Assembly: GCA_049965515.1 (NCBI GenBank)
Contig: JBMFWG010000009.1
Location: 1-50,649, forward strand
DNA from: UBA4572 sp049965515
Lineage (GTDB): Bacteria; Nitrospirota; Leptospirillia; Leptospirillales; Leptospirillaceae
DNA length: 50,649 nucleotides
Reading direction: 5' to 3'
Each line of letters starts with the position of its first letter. The stretch's first letter is position 1. Both the position numbers and the translations under genes were made by a program. The notes beneath the pieces were generated by a model. It did not search any database, was not told where the DNA came from, and saw nothing but the letters and a program-made list of their open reading frames with translations. Of this stretch, positions 1 to 7,024 are shown one piece after another.

Positions 1-1
1 G

Positions 2-77
2 GGCGATGTAGCTCAGTCGGCAGAGCAGGTGAATCATAATCACTCGGTCGGGGGTTCGAATCCCTCCATCGCCACCA
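2..77 (+). tRNA. tRNA-Met (anticodon CAU)
   Basis: A full cloverleaf can be folded by eye. The acceptor stem pairs ggcgatg with catcgcc, the D arm carries gctc/gagc, the anticodon stem ggtga/tcact encloses the loop atcataa with CAT at 35-37, and the T arm has ttcgaat. The 3' CCA is encoded at 75-77. The G1-C72 pair excludes an initiator tRNA. It is read as elongator Met; a CAU tRNA with lysidine-modified C34 (isoleucine) cannot be told apart by eye. Confidence 0.93.
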
Positions 78-434
78 AATTTCATAACCCCTTAATAGAT
101 TCTCCCCAATACTCGTTCCAATCGTGTTCAACTTTCGGAGGAAATTTCTCCCTGCCCAGTATTACGACATGGACAGGGGGAAGCTCATGACCCGGCTTAT
201 CATGGAAGAGGCTAGCCGGGGGGCAGGATGGTGACATTCTGTCCTGTCACTAGTGACTTGTATGGATATTTCCCTGCTGGAACGGACATTGCGTAGCAGT
301 GCATAGTCTGCGCTACTCCCATCGAGACATGATATTCGCAGGAATTTCGGCAGAGAGATCCCCCACCGGAAAAAACAGCCCCGGATTTTGCATATTAAGG
401 CCCCTTCTCAAGGTGGGTGGTAGGTAGGACTTTT

Positions 435-467
435 AAAAGAAGTGCGGCCCTCGGGGAGTGAGGGCCG
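435..467 (-). terminator. Possible Rho-independent terminator, minus strand
   Basis: Arms cggccctc (445-452) and gagggccg (460-467) form an 8-bp GC-rich stem with a 7-base loop. Read on the minus strand the stem is followed by cact and then tctttt. It lies just after the stop of the weak minus-strand frame 473-763. The spacer before the T-run is longer than ideal. Confidence 0.4.
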
Positions 468-472
468 GGGGG

Positions 473-763
473 TCAGCTTGCTGGTAGTGCCTCGATCTCT
501 TCGAACAAGTCATCTGGCAAGCCTCCGAGAACGATTTCTTCTGGCAATGGCCGTCCAGCTTGCCAGTCCAGATAGAGTCGCCCGGTCTGCTCGGCTATCC
601 GCCCTTCCGAACCTGACAAACCGACCCGGATCGTGATCGCCCTCAATCTCCCCCTAAAACGAGGGGAAAAAAGAAGCCGAAAACGGAGGAAAAACACCTC
701 CGAAAAAAGGGCAAAAACAAAGGAAAAAAGCTTCGGTTCAAGAGCCAAAATCACACCCTCCAA
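473..763 (-). CDS. Doubtful hypothetical protein or gene remnant
   Basis: A 96-codon frame with no recognised family. The first half (to about residue 40) is phenylalanine- and leucine-rich because it is read from an A-rich tract, and it contains a hairpin followed by T-runs (684-702), which argues against coding. The second half is acidic and protein-like, ends in DDLFEEIEALPAS, and is followed by a possible terminator. It could be a short real gene starting at an internal TTG, or the tail of a decayed gene. No good ribosome binding site decides the start. Confidence 0.25.
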   Translation of the reverse strand: MEGVILALEPKLFSFVFALFSEVFFLRFRLLFSPRFRGRLRAITIRVGLSGSEGRIAEQTGRLYLDWQAGRPLPEEIVLGGLPDDLFEEIEALPAS

Positions 764-961
764 AGTGGGGCCATTAAGGCGGTCAGTGATACCATATATA
801 TTTCCAATTCATTTCAGCTGCAGATTCCAGACCAGGTGCCACTAAAAAGCTTTCACAAGTCTCCCATTTTTGTGGCGAGTTTTCGAGGAACGTCCCTCTG
901 AACCGATTCGCGCACTCACGAACTCACTCCTCTTCACATGCGCACCTTCTAGATTCAAACC

Positions 962-990
962 TTGACGATAGTTCTATATGAAATTATATT
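962..990 (+). promoter_or_regulatory. Sigma70 promoter of the radical SAM gene
   Basis: TTGACG at 962-967 and TATATT at 985-990 are separated by 17 bases, close to the sigma70 consensus. The expected start near 997 leaves a leader of about 53 bases with a Shine-Dalgarno taaggag at 1035-1041. Confidence 0.7.
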
Positions 991-1049
991 GAAAGAGAGG
1001 GATTTTCCTTCTGGATCCCCTGACCCTCTGACTGTAAGGAGTCTAGACT

Positions 1050-2393
1050 ATGCCACCCCCAACGAAAAAACTTAAAATACTCATGATCCAGCCGACCCTC
1101 ATGAGGCTCTCTGGAGTGCCGGTTCAGGCAAAAAAACGTCTTATCATGACAATGGTGACGCCCTATCTTGCGGGACTGACACCTCTTACTGATGATATTG
1201 TTGTAATCGATGACAAGGTTCAGCAAATCCCCTACGAAGGAGATTTTGACCTTGTCGCAATCACCACGACAACCGGGTCTGCCAACAGGGCCTATGACAT
1301 TTCCCGGAAGTTTCGTGAGCGAAAAATTCCCGTAGTTATGGGGGGCTTTCATTCAACGCTCCACCCTGCAGATACCCTTCTCCATGCAGACAGTGTTGTT
1401 GTCGGGGAGGCTGAAAATGTTTGGGGAGAGTTGCTTAACGATTGTCGCCGAGGGAGTATCAAGTCCCTTTACAAGGCGGATCAGCCAAGCGACATGAAAA
1501 GTCTTCCCCGGCCTCGCTACGAACTTCTCGATCTCTCCCGCTACCGCATTCATATGATGCCCATTCAGGCGACCCGTGGATGCAATTACCACTGTGACTT
1601 TTGTGAGGTCCCTGTGGTTTACGACGGAGCCTATCGCATGCGGCCGGTGGAGGACATTGTCGAAGAGATCCTCCAACAAAAGAAAATCATGGGAATTAAC
1701 CAGTTCCAGTTTATCGATGACCAGCTTACCGGAAAGCATGCCTTTGCCCGCGAGCTCTTTAAGGCCTTGAAGCCCTTAGATATCAAGTGGAGCTGCCTGT
1801 GGACGCTCAACACCAACCATGATGAAGAGCTTCTGGATCTGGCGATTGATGCGGGATGCATTCATGTCAACATAGGGATGGAAAGCATCAATCAGGAAAA
1901 CTTGAACGACATTCACAAGAAGCAGAACCATGTAAAGGATTATATCGACCTTCTGAAAGCGATGGAAAAGCGCCGGCTTTTCTACTCCCTGAATCTGATG
2001 TTTGGTTTGGACCATGACACTCCGGACGTTTTTCCGGCGACGTTGGATTTTCTAGAAAAAGTCCGGGCTCCGCTGGCATTTTTCAGTATTGTTTCTCCTC
2101 GGGAAGGAACGCCTTTGCGTGCTCGGCTCAATGCCGAAAATCGGGTGGTTGACCCCACGGCTGATCAATATTCTTCAGGGCATGTGTGTATGTTCGTTCC
2201 TAAGAATATGACGAAGGAACAGGTCGAAAAGGGGATTGATTGGGTTCAGCGATCCTTTTATTCTCCCCGTTCGATTGTGAAGAGGCTGCTTTATCCTAAG
2301 AGCCCCTTCACCTTTCATCGTGACGGACTTCCCTCGAATCTCTTCTTTCACTATGTATCACGCAAGGGTATTGATACGGTCGAGTACTACTGA
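1050..2393 (+). CDS. Cobalamin-binding radical SAM protein
   Basis: A 447-residue protein with two recognisable parts. The N-terminal ~150 residues look like a B12-binding Rossmann domain (MGGFHSTLHP near 100, VVGEAE near 115). Then comes the radical SAM core with CxxxCxxC in CNYHCDFC at about 180-187, whose three cysteines would hold a 4Fe-4S cluster that cleaves S-adenosylmethionine. The layout is that of class B radical SAM enzymes such as methylases, hopanoid-modifying enzymes and BchE-like cyclases. The substrate cannot be read from sequence. The gene stands alone, with its own promoter, Shine-Dalgarno (taaggag, 8-base spacing) and strong terminator, so neighbours give no hint. The class is secure; any specific product name would be a guess. 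Confidence 0.9.
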   Translation: MPPPTKKLKILMIQPTLMRLSGVPVQAKKRLIMTMVTPYLAGLTPLTDDIVVIDDKVQQIPYEGDFDLVAITTTTGSANRAYDISRKFRERKIPVVMGGFHSTLHPADTLLHADSVVVGEAENVWGELLNDCRRGSIKSLYKADQPSDMKSLPRPRYELLDLSRYRIHMMPIQATRGCNYHCDFCEVPVVYDGAYRMRPVEDIVEEILQQKKIMGINQFQFIDDQLTGKHAFARELFKALKPLDIKWSCLWTLNTNHDEELLDLAIDAGCIHVNIGMESINQENLNDIHKKQNHVKDYIDLLKAMEKRRLFYSLNLMFGLDHDTPDVFPATLDFLEKVRAPLAFFSIVSPREGTPLRARLNAENRVVDPTADQYSSGHVCMFVPKNMTKEQVEKGIDWVQRSFYSPRSIVKRLLYPKSPFTFHRDGLPSNLFFHYVSRKGIDTVEYY

Positions 2394-2420
2394 CAACAAA
2401 CTTTTCGCTCCTTCACATTC

Positions 2421-2461
2421 AAAGCCCCTTCCGGAAATGTCCCGGAAGGGGCTTTCTTTTT
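2421..2461 (+). terminator. Rho-independent terminator after the radical SAM gene
   Basis: A 14-bp perfect stem, aaagccccttccgg (2421-2434) with its complement at 2442-2455, has a 7-base loop and is followed by cttttt. It sits 28 bases after the stop codon at 2391-2393. Confidence 0.93.
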
Positions 2462-2492
2462 AGCTTTTGTGACAGAGCGTGACCGGTGGGAG

Positions 2493-2993
2493 TCAACAAG
2501 GAGAAATATTAAGAAATGAGATATAGTCAAATGTTGTGGATGAAGTGCTTCGGGAAAGGTTTTTCCTGATTGTCCCCGGATAGAAAGCCAGGAGAGCCTC
2601 CCTGTCCTTCTTCAGGCATTCAGCAGCCTTCGGAACCTTGGCCTGATAGGCCGAGAGAGAATAACCAAAGGCTTTGTTCGCCCCCTCTCGGGTTTCCGCC
2701 ATCCAGATCTGATGGAGATCACTTTTGGCCTTGGGCTGTTTGGCCTTCGGGAGCTTGTTCAGGATGTTCGCCGTCTTGTGCACCCAGCACCGTTGGGTTT
2801 TGGTGGTTCCGAAGACTTCGGGAAGGGCTTTCCAGAATCCCAGGGCCCCGTCTCCCACGGCCAGTTTGGGATCGACCGACAATCCCCGCTTCTTCAAATG
2901 GCGTATCCACTCCTTCAAAAAGGGTTGATGATCTTGGTGACCATCAGGATACGCCATTTCCCCTTGTCCTCTCCATACACAAAAATCGATCAT
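2493..2993 (-). pseudogene. IS256-family transposase fragment
   Basis: The frame carries the central catalytic region of Mutator-type transposases: KLAVGDGALGFWKALPEVF, then QRCWVHKTANILNKLP, then DLHQIWMAETREGA and LKKDREALLAFYP. The N-terminal third is missing: the first ~20 residues (FCVWRGQGEMAYP) are not family sequence. The C-terminal part with the last catalytic glutamate is missing too, and after LLAFYP the frame runs through the terminal repeat and out of the element. A protein of about 166 residues cannot be an active transposase; intact ones are near 400. Family assignment is secure, loss of function almost certain. Confidence 0.88.
2506..2514. repeat. Left copy of target-site duplication
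   Basis: atattaaga here recurs exactly at 2999-3007, on the other side of the IS256-type remnant. A duplication of 8-9 bp is what this family leaves on insertion. Because of the at/at ambiguity at the right border, the true duplication may be attaaga plus one or two bases. Confidence 0.65.
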
Positions 2994-3000
2994 AACTCAT
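2516..3000 (-). mobile_element. Internally deleted IS256 (Mutator) family element
   Basis: The left end reads atgagatatagtcaaatg and the right end, reverse complemented, begins atgagttatgatcga. The two terminal ~21-bp stretches match at about 15 positions as imperfect inverted repeats. The element is about 485 bp, against 1.3-1.5 kb for an intact IS256-type element, and keeps only the middle of the transposase. It is flanked by a 7-9 bp direct repeat (2506-2514 and 2999-3007), so it sits where it first inserted and lost its interior around the retained piece, rather than being a recombination scrap. It lies between the radical SAM terminator and the end of the minus-strand DUF420 gene. Confidence 0.75.
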
Positions 3001-3007
3001 ATTAAGA
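2999..3007. repeat. Right copy of target-site duplication
   Basis: atattaaga directly follows the right inverted repeat and matches the left copy at 2506-2514 base for base. It lies just before the stop codon of the neighbouring minus-strand membrane gene at 3009, so the insertion narrowly missed that coding sequence. Confidence 0.6.
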
Positions 3008-3008
3008 G

Positions 3009-3617
3009 CTATGACCCTGAGGCTCGGAGCCGGGATCTATTGAGATACCAGAAGAGTGAAAGAAGCCCAATGAGAACAAAGGCTCCAATGCCCGAAAGGG
3101 CTCCGATGGAAGACTTTATTCCGTAAGTGGGGGTTCTGGCCGGGTTGTAGATGACAAAAAGAAGAGCATAGACAGTGTAGGCCGTAATGATCGAGAAGAC
3201 AAACGAGAGAAGCGTGACCCAACCCAGACGTTTGTGAACCATTGGATTCTTTTTGAGAACGCGAACTCCCCCCGTCACTTCAGTGGTCATGAATCCGTTG
3301 AAGACCACGACTCCCGTCAGGATTAGGGCTGCTGTCGAGACGAGCGAGTGGAAGATGATGATGGGGTAGTAGACCATGTATTTGATCATTGAGGGGCCAC
3401 CAAAACCGACGATGCCAACGATATACTGCTGGGCCAGATACATGAGAAACCATCCAGCCACAAGTATGGTTGAGAGAAGCATGGTGTTGTGGTGAGCGGT
3501 TCCCCGGTGTTTACGCCCGAGATAGGCGCCAAAAAAAAGGCAGGAAAAAACAATGGTTTCACTGGTGATTGTTAGATCCCACCAGAAGTCTGCTTTTGTA
3601 CCAAGAAATCCGTGCAT
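3009..3617 (-). CDS. DUF420-type integral membrane protein
   Basis: A 202-residue polytopic protein with about five hydrophobic segments (roughly 15-35, 45-68, 85-108, 130-155, 175-195). It resembles the DUF420 family, small membrane proteins often found near cytochrome oxidase or haem-copper genes, whose biochemical role is not settled. Several histidines sit near membrane borders (KHRGTAHH, IFHSL, VHKRLGW), as is usual in that family. The gene is 5 bases downstream of another small membrane gene (3623-3922) and they are probably co-transcribed. An IS256-type remnant abuts its 3' end. Family fairly likely; function unknown. Confidence 0.75.
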   Translation of the reverse strand: MHGFLGTKADFWWDLTITSETIVFSCLFFGAYLGRKHRGTAHHNTMLLSTILVAGWFLMYLAQQYIVGIVGFGGPSMIKYMVYYPIIIFHSLVSTAALILTGVVVFNGFMTTEVTGGVRVLKKNPMVHKRLGWVTLLSFVFSIITAYTVYALLFVIYNPARTPTYGIKSSIGALSGIGAFVLIGLLSLFWYLNRSRLRASGS

Positions 3618-3622
3618 GGCGG

Positions 3623-3922
3623 TTATCCGTTCTTAGGGGTCTGAGAGGAGGTGTCAGCACTTTCCAGTGCCTGACAGACAAAGTACCACAGAGCAAAAGG
3701 CACAACACCCGCAAAGAGAAACACCATGAAAAAGAGCGCGCCGAATCCGAGAAAGACCTTGCCAGGTTCGCTCCCGACCGCATGGAAAAAAGCCTGGAGA
3801 AATCTTCCACCTAGGAGGTTGGGAACCATAAACGTATATCCAAATCCCCAAAATCCAAAAACGGTGGTCAAGAGCGGGTGACGCTTGACGAGTTCTGTCA
3901 GGGATAGCTTTTCTTGGCTCAT
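3623..3922 (-). CDS. Small two-helix membrane protein, hypothetical
   Basis: A 99-residue protein with two hydrophobic stretches (about 18-38 and 55-82) and a polar tail. No family was recognised. It directly precedes the DUF420 gene (5-base gap), so the two probably form a small membrane operon. The start ATG at 3922 has no strong Shine-Dalgarno, and a longer upstream frame overlaps it by ATGA but is not protein-like. The aromatic- and glycine-rich helices (FGFWGFGYTFMVPN) could sit next to a redox complex, but this is speculation. Confidence 0.6.
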   Translation of the reverse strand: MSQEKLSLTELVKRHPLLTTVFGFWGFGYTFMVPNLLGGRFLQAFFHAVGSEPGKVFLGFGALFFMVFLFAGVVPFALWYFVCQALESADTSSQTPKNG

Positions 3923-4123
3923 GGCAGTTCAGTATCCGGGGATGATGCCTCAATGGTTGGCAGAGTTGCCTGATTGGGCGACAGGTTCAGCGTTTCCAAC
4001 GGAGACCGAGACCGAGAGAGAGGCTGTCCGCCTCTGGGGGGAAAAACTCTGCCGCCTTTTTTGATTCTAGCACAAGCCTGATGGGTGAAGAAGAGCGATT
4101 CTTTTGCGGAAAAAACGCAAGTC

Positions 4124-4588
4124 TCAGGATGAGGGCTTGTCTGCAAGGTTTTTTAGGTGTTCAAGAAGTTCGGTGATTTCCTCCGGGGGCAGGGATCTGC
4201 GGCGAATGGTGGCCTGCACTCTTCTTTTATCGATGGTTTGCCCCCAGATCCCGAGAATTGTCCGGCTCCCATGAAAGTTTATCTTGCGGATAATCTCGTC
4301 AACATCCCCGTTCTTCCACTCGAGGAGAAGTGTATTTCCTCGAATGCGAAGGGACTTCAGGGAGTGGGGAGTCAGTAGAAGACACTGATTGCCAATGGAG
4401 GTTACCGCTGAAAAAAAGACAAACCAGAAGGCCGCAAACCAGAGGTAGAACCAAAGAGTGTTTGTTTGATGGTGGGCATAGTACGACCAGGAAAGGATTC
4501 CCGAAAGAATCAGTGCCGAGCCGTGGAAAATGCCGCTAGTCAGGGCCCCCTTCTTGTCAGGGGCAAGAATGAAGTGTTTATCTACCAT
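4124..4588 (-). CDS. Membrane-anchored hypothetical protein, PH-like tail
   Basis: About 154 residues when started at MVDKHFIL; an in-frame ATG at 4606 adds six residues, and neither has a Shine-Dalgarno. Two transmembrane segments lie at about 20-40 and 47-68. A soluble C-terminal half follows (LTPHSLKSLRIRGNTLLLEW, then IRKINF), whose pattern recalls bacterial PH-like domains of small two-helix membrane proteins. The C-terminus is a charged helix (PPEEITELLEHLKNLA). It is divergent from the Nudix gene at 4641. Function unknown; the PH resemblance is weak and only by eye. Confidence 0.6.
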   Translation of the reverse strand: MVDKHFILAPDKKGALTSGIFHGSALILSGILSWSYYAHHQTNTLWFYLWFAAFWFVFFSAVTSIGNQCLLLTPHSLKSLRIRGNTLLLEWKNGDVDEIIRKINFHGSRTILGIWGQTIDKRRVQATIRRRSLPPEEITELLEHLKNLADKPSS

Positions 4589-4640
4589 GGGATGAGAAAA
4601 TAGCATATAATCTGACCATATTCAATCGCAGGGAGGGGTT

Positions 4641-5147
4641 GTGAGGGTTTGGCAAGGAAGAAGAATTGGGGTGGATTTGCTAGATGTCCCCCGGCCAGGA
4701 GATGCAGGGAAGCATCAACCCTTTGAGATTGTTCGATTCGGCCAAGGAGTTGCCATTCTCCCGATAACCGCCGATGGGCGGGTTGTCCTCATTCGTCAGC
4801 TGCGTCCCGCAGTCGGCGTGGCGATCCTTGAGATCCCGGCAGGGAAGATGGAGGTCGGGGAAGAGATTCTTGAATCGGCCCGCCGTGAGCTGTTTGAAGA
4901 GACAGGAATTGAAGGGGCCGACCTTCACCTCATGCAGTCGATCTATACCACGCCGGGTTTTTGTGATGAGGTCATTCATCTGGTCATGGCTCGTGGGGGG
5001 ACCGTAGGTCGTCCTCACCCGGAAGAAGACGAGTGGATTGATCCTCCCCTCTTTCTGGAAAGGGAGGAACTTCGTTCTCGAGTGGCCTTGGGAGAGGTGA
5101 GGGATGCCAAAACCCTTGTTGCGTTGGGCTTGGCGGGTTTCCTCTGA
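4641..5147 (+). CDS. Nudix hydrolase, ADP-ribose pyrophosphatase type
   Basis: A complete Nudix box starts at about residue 69: G-KMEVG-E-EILESAR-RE-LF-EE-TG-I fits Gx5Ex7REUxEExGU exactly. Family enzymes use this glutamate cluster to hold Mg2+ and split a nucleoside diphosphate linked to another group. The IRQLRPAVG and EIPAGK signatures before the box are typical of the ADP-ribose pyrophosphatase branch. The size (168 aa) is normal. The start is GTG with gggagg about 5 bases upstream; a -10-like TATAAT lies at 4606-4611 without a good -35. It is the first gene of the long plus-strand run leading to trp. Exact substrate inferred. Confidence 0.85.
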   Translation: MRVWQGRRIGVDLLDVPRPGDAGKHQPFEIVRFGQGVAILPITADGRVVLIRQLRPAVGVAILEIPAGKMEVGEEILESARRELFEETGIEGADLHLMQSIYTTPGFCDEVIHLVMARGGTVGRPHPEEDEWIDPPLFLEREELRSRVALGEVRDAKTLVALGLAGFL

Positions 5148-5221
5148 GTCAGGAGAGCCTGAAATGTGAGCCGTCTTAATGTCTTTGTCAAGGTTTGGGT
5201 TTTGTCCTTTGGGATGGTAAA

Positions 5222-5572
5222 ATGAAAACTTTACAGAGGCCGACAGGTTCTTTCCTTTCAGGGGGAGAGACTCCCGAAAGGCTTTTCTCAATGGTGTCGT
5301 CGGATGGGGAGTTGCACTGTCTGGTCGTGGCCGGGGGGAATATTCTCTGGAACGCCATGGCGTGTCGGGAGACCGGTCCCTGCGGACACTGCGAGGAAGT
5401 CTGTCCGACGGGAGTCTTGGTGTTGCGAGAATTTTCCGGGGAGATGCCTTTAGGAGCAATATGCCTGAGGTGTCGGCTTTGTCTGTATGGGTGTCCCTCG
5501 GGGTCGCTCTCTTTCTTGCCTCTGGAGAGAAGGGACGTCGGGGTGGATTCCATTCAAGATGTTGTTTTTTAA
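5222..5572 (+). CDS. 4Fe-4S dicluster ferredoxin-like protein
   Basis: About 116 residues from the ATG at 5222 (gggatgg upstream); a TTG at 5195 would add nine. Two cysteine groups in the second half suggest two 4Fe-4S clusters: CRETGPCGHCEEVCPTG and CLRCRLCLYGCPSG. The first group has a five-residue gap before CxxCxxxCP, an unusual spacing. The first ~60 residues are not ferredoxin-like (LVVAGGNILWNAMA). It sits 75 bases after the Nudix gene and 24 before the sigma54 activator. It may be an electron carrier or a redox-sensing partner of that regulator; this is inferred only from position. Confidence 0.7.
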   Translation: MKTLQRPTGSFLSGGETPERLFSMVSSDGELHCLVVAGGNILWNAMACRETGPCGHCEEVCPTGVLVLREFSGEMPLGAICLRCRLCLYGCPSGSLSFLPLERRDVGVDSIQDVVF

Positions 5573-5596
5573 CGAATTTTTCAGGATATGTGTGCG

Positions 5597-7024
5597 ATGG
5601 CCAATAAAAAGACTTCAGTGCTCCCCCTTCACCCTTCGTGGGAGGGGGGGGAAGAGCCCCCTTCCGGGATTGAGGAGGTTCGGGGAAAGGTTCTCGATGC
5701 GCTTGGTCCGGCTAACATCCTCGATTCCCTTGAGGAGGGGGTGATCGCCATTGGCCTCGACAAGAAGGTTCTCTACCTCAATCGGGCAGCCCGGGAAATG
5801 CTGGGACTCTCTCAGGGGGAAGTGTTTGGCATGGACTGTCAGAAGGCCATGCGAAGCTCGGTTTGCAGTGCCCGTTGCCTCATCGATAAGACGATCGAAA
5901 GCGGAGAGCCCTATCGGAACTATGAGATTTCCCTGACCGATCGCCATCGAAGAACTCGTCTTGTGCGAGTTAATACCGCCCTCCTCAAGGATGCCGATGG
6001 CCAGGTTGTCGGAGGGGTGGAGATCTTTCATGACGTGACCCAGTTGGCCGAACTTAAGAAAGAGCTTAAGGGACGCTATGCCTTTGGTAAAATTATTGGC
6101 CAGAGCGAGAAGATGCGAGAGCTTTTCGATCTTCTTCCTGTTGTGGCACAGAGTAAGTCCACTGTTCTGATCGAAGGGGAAAGCGGAACCGGAAAGGAGC
6201 TTGTTGCCCATGCGATCCATGAAAATAGCCCCAGAAAGGATGGCCCCTTTATCAAGGTGAACTGTGCCGCCCTTTCCGAAGGGGTTCTCGAGTCCGAACT
6301 CTTCGGGCATGTCAGGGGAGCCTTCACGGGAGCGGTATCGAGCAAGCCAGGACGATTCGAACTCGCCTCCGGAGGAACTCTTTTTCTTGATGAGATCGGG
6401 GAGATCTCGGCCTCCATGCAGGTCAAGCTTCTCCGTGTTCTTCAGGAGGAGGAGTTTGAGAGAGTCGGAGGAACCAAGACCCTAAAAGTCGATGTTCGGG
6501 TGATCGCTGCCACAAACCGTGATCTTAAGGCTGCGATCGAGGCCGGAACCTTCCGTCGGGATCTTTATTATCGACTTCGAGTGGTGCCTCTCTTCCTGCC
6601 CCCCCTGCGAGAACGAAAAGAGGACATCCCTCTTCTGATTTCTTCTTTCCTTTCCCGCTACAATGCAGAGTTTGGAAAGAATATCATGGGCCTCTCCCAG
6701 GAAGCGCAAAATATCCTGATGAACCATTCCTACCCAGGGAATATCCGGGAGCTACAGAATATCATCGAACATGCTGTTCTTCTCTCCACCGGTCGTACCA
6801 TTGGAGTCAGAGAGCTTCCACGTGACCTGGTGCCTACCGCGGAGAATGGCTCCTTGGCCGATGCGGCCCTGTCCCGCTCGAATGCCCTTCGGACAATGGA
6901 GGATGTCATGATCAGGAAGGCCATTGAGAAGACCCGGGGGAACATGTCTCAGGCCGCCAAGATCCTGGGGATCGGGCGATCGACTCTCTGGCGGAAGCTT
7001 CGGGAGATGGGAGATATCTCATGA
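5597..7024 (+). CDS. Sigma54-dependent activator (PAS, AAA+, Fis HTH)
   Basis: About 475 residues. A PAS domain (roughly 38-150) includes three closely spaced cysteines (DCQ, VCSARC, about 81-94), a pattern shared by several activators of this class. The AAA+ domain has Walker A GESGTGKE, the sigma54-contacting GAFTGA loop, Walker B GTLFLDEIGE and the R-finger region. A Fis-type helix-turn-helix ends the protein (MSQAAKILGIGRSTLWRKL). There is no receiver domain, so the signal is probably sensed by the PAS domain. The ATG at 5597 has AGGA at a 10-base spacing; the ATG at 5588 is too close to it. The stop overlaps the trpE start as ATGA, so it is translationally coupled to trp. Target promoters are not proven. 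Confidence 0.92.
   Translation: MANKKTSVLPLHPSWEGGEEPPSGIEEVRGKVLDALGPANILDSLEEGVIAIGLDKKVLYLNRAAREMLGLSQGEVFGMDCQKAMRSSVCSARCLIDKTIESGEPYRNYEISLTDRHRRTRLVRVNTALLKDADGQVVGGVEIFHDVTQLAELKKELKGRYAFGKIIGQSEKMRELFDLLPVVAQSKSTVLIEGESGTGKELVAHAIHENSPRKDGPFIKVNCAALSEGVLESELFGHVRGAFTGAVSSKPGRFELASGGTLFLDEIGEISASMQVKLLRVLQEEEFERVGGTKTLKVDVRVIAATNRDLKAAIEAGTFRRDLYYRLRVVPLFLPPLRERKEDIPLLISSFLSRYNAEFGKNIMGLSQEAQNILMNHSYPGNIRELQNIIEHAVLLSTGRTIGVRELPRDLVPTAENGSLADAALSRSNALRTMEDVMIRKAIEKTRGNMSQAAKILGIGRSTLWRKLREMGDIS

Larger units (their letters stand above)
78..1049. other. Long stretch without a convincing gene
   Basis: Nearly 1 kb between the tRNA and the radical SAM gene has no ORF with clear family features. 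It holds a 12-bp perfect palindrome at 246-257, a minus-strand hairpin at 445-467, an A-rich block around 650-750 with a small hairpin (cggagg/cctccg, 684-702), and the promoter of the next gene at 962-990. A minus-strand frame at 473-763 is listed separately with low confidence. The position next to a tRNA gene would suit decayed mobile DNA, but no repeat of the tRNA 3' end was found. Confidence 0.5.

Noticed and set aside
246..257. 12-bp perfect palindrome gtcactagtgac
   Set aside because: Single copy, no promoter near it; too short to name as an operator.
3919..4146. A 75-codon minus-strand frame overlapping the next gene by ATGA
   Set aside because: The overlap is tempting, but the translation is Ser/Pro-rich without a domain and overlaps the end of the upstream gene.
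4680..5459. A 259-codon minus-strand frame over the Nudix gene
   Set aside because: Shadow frame, rich in Arg/Pro/Ser, no domain.
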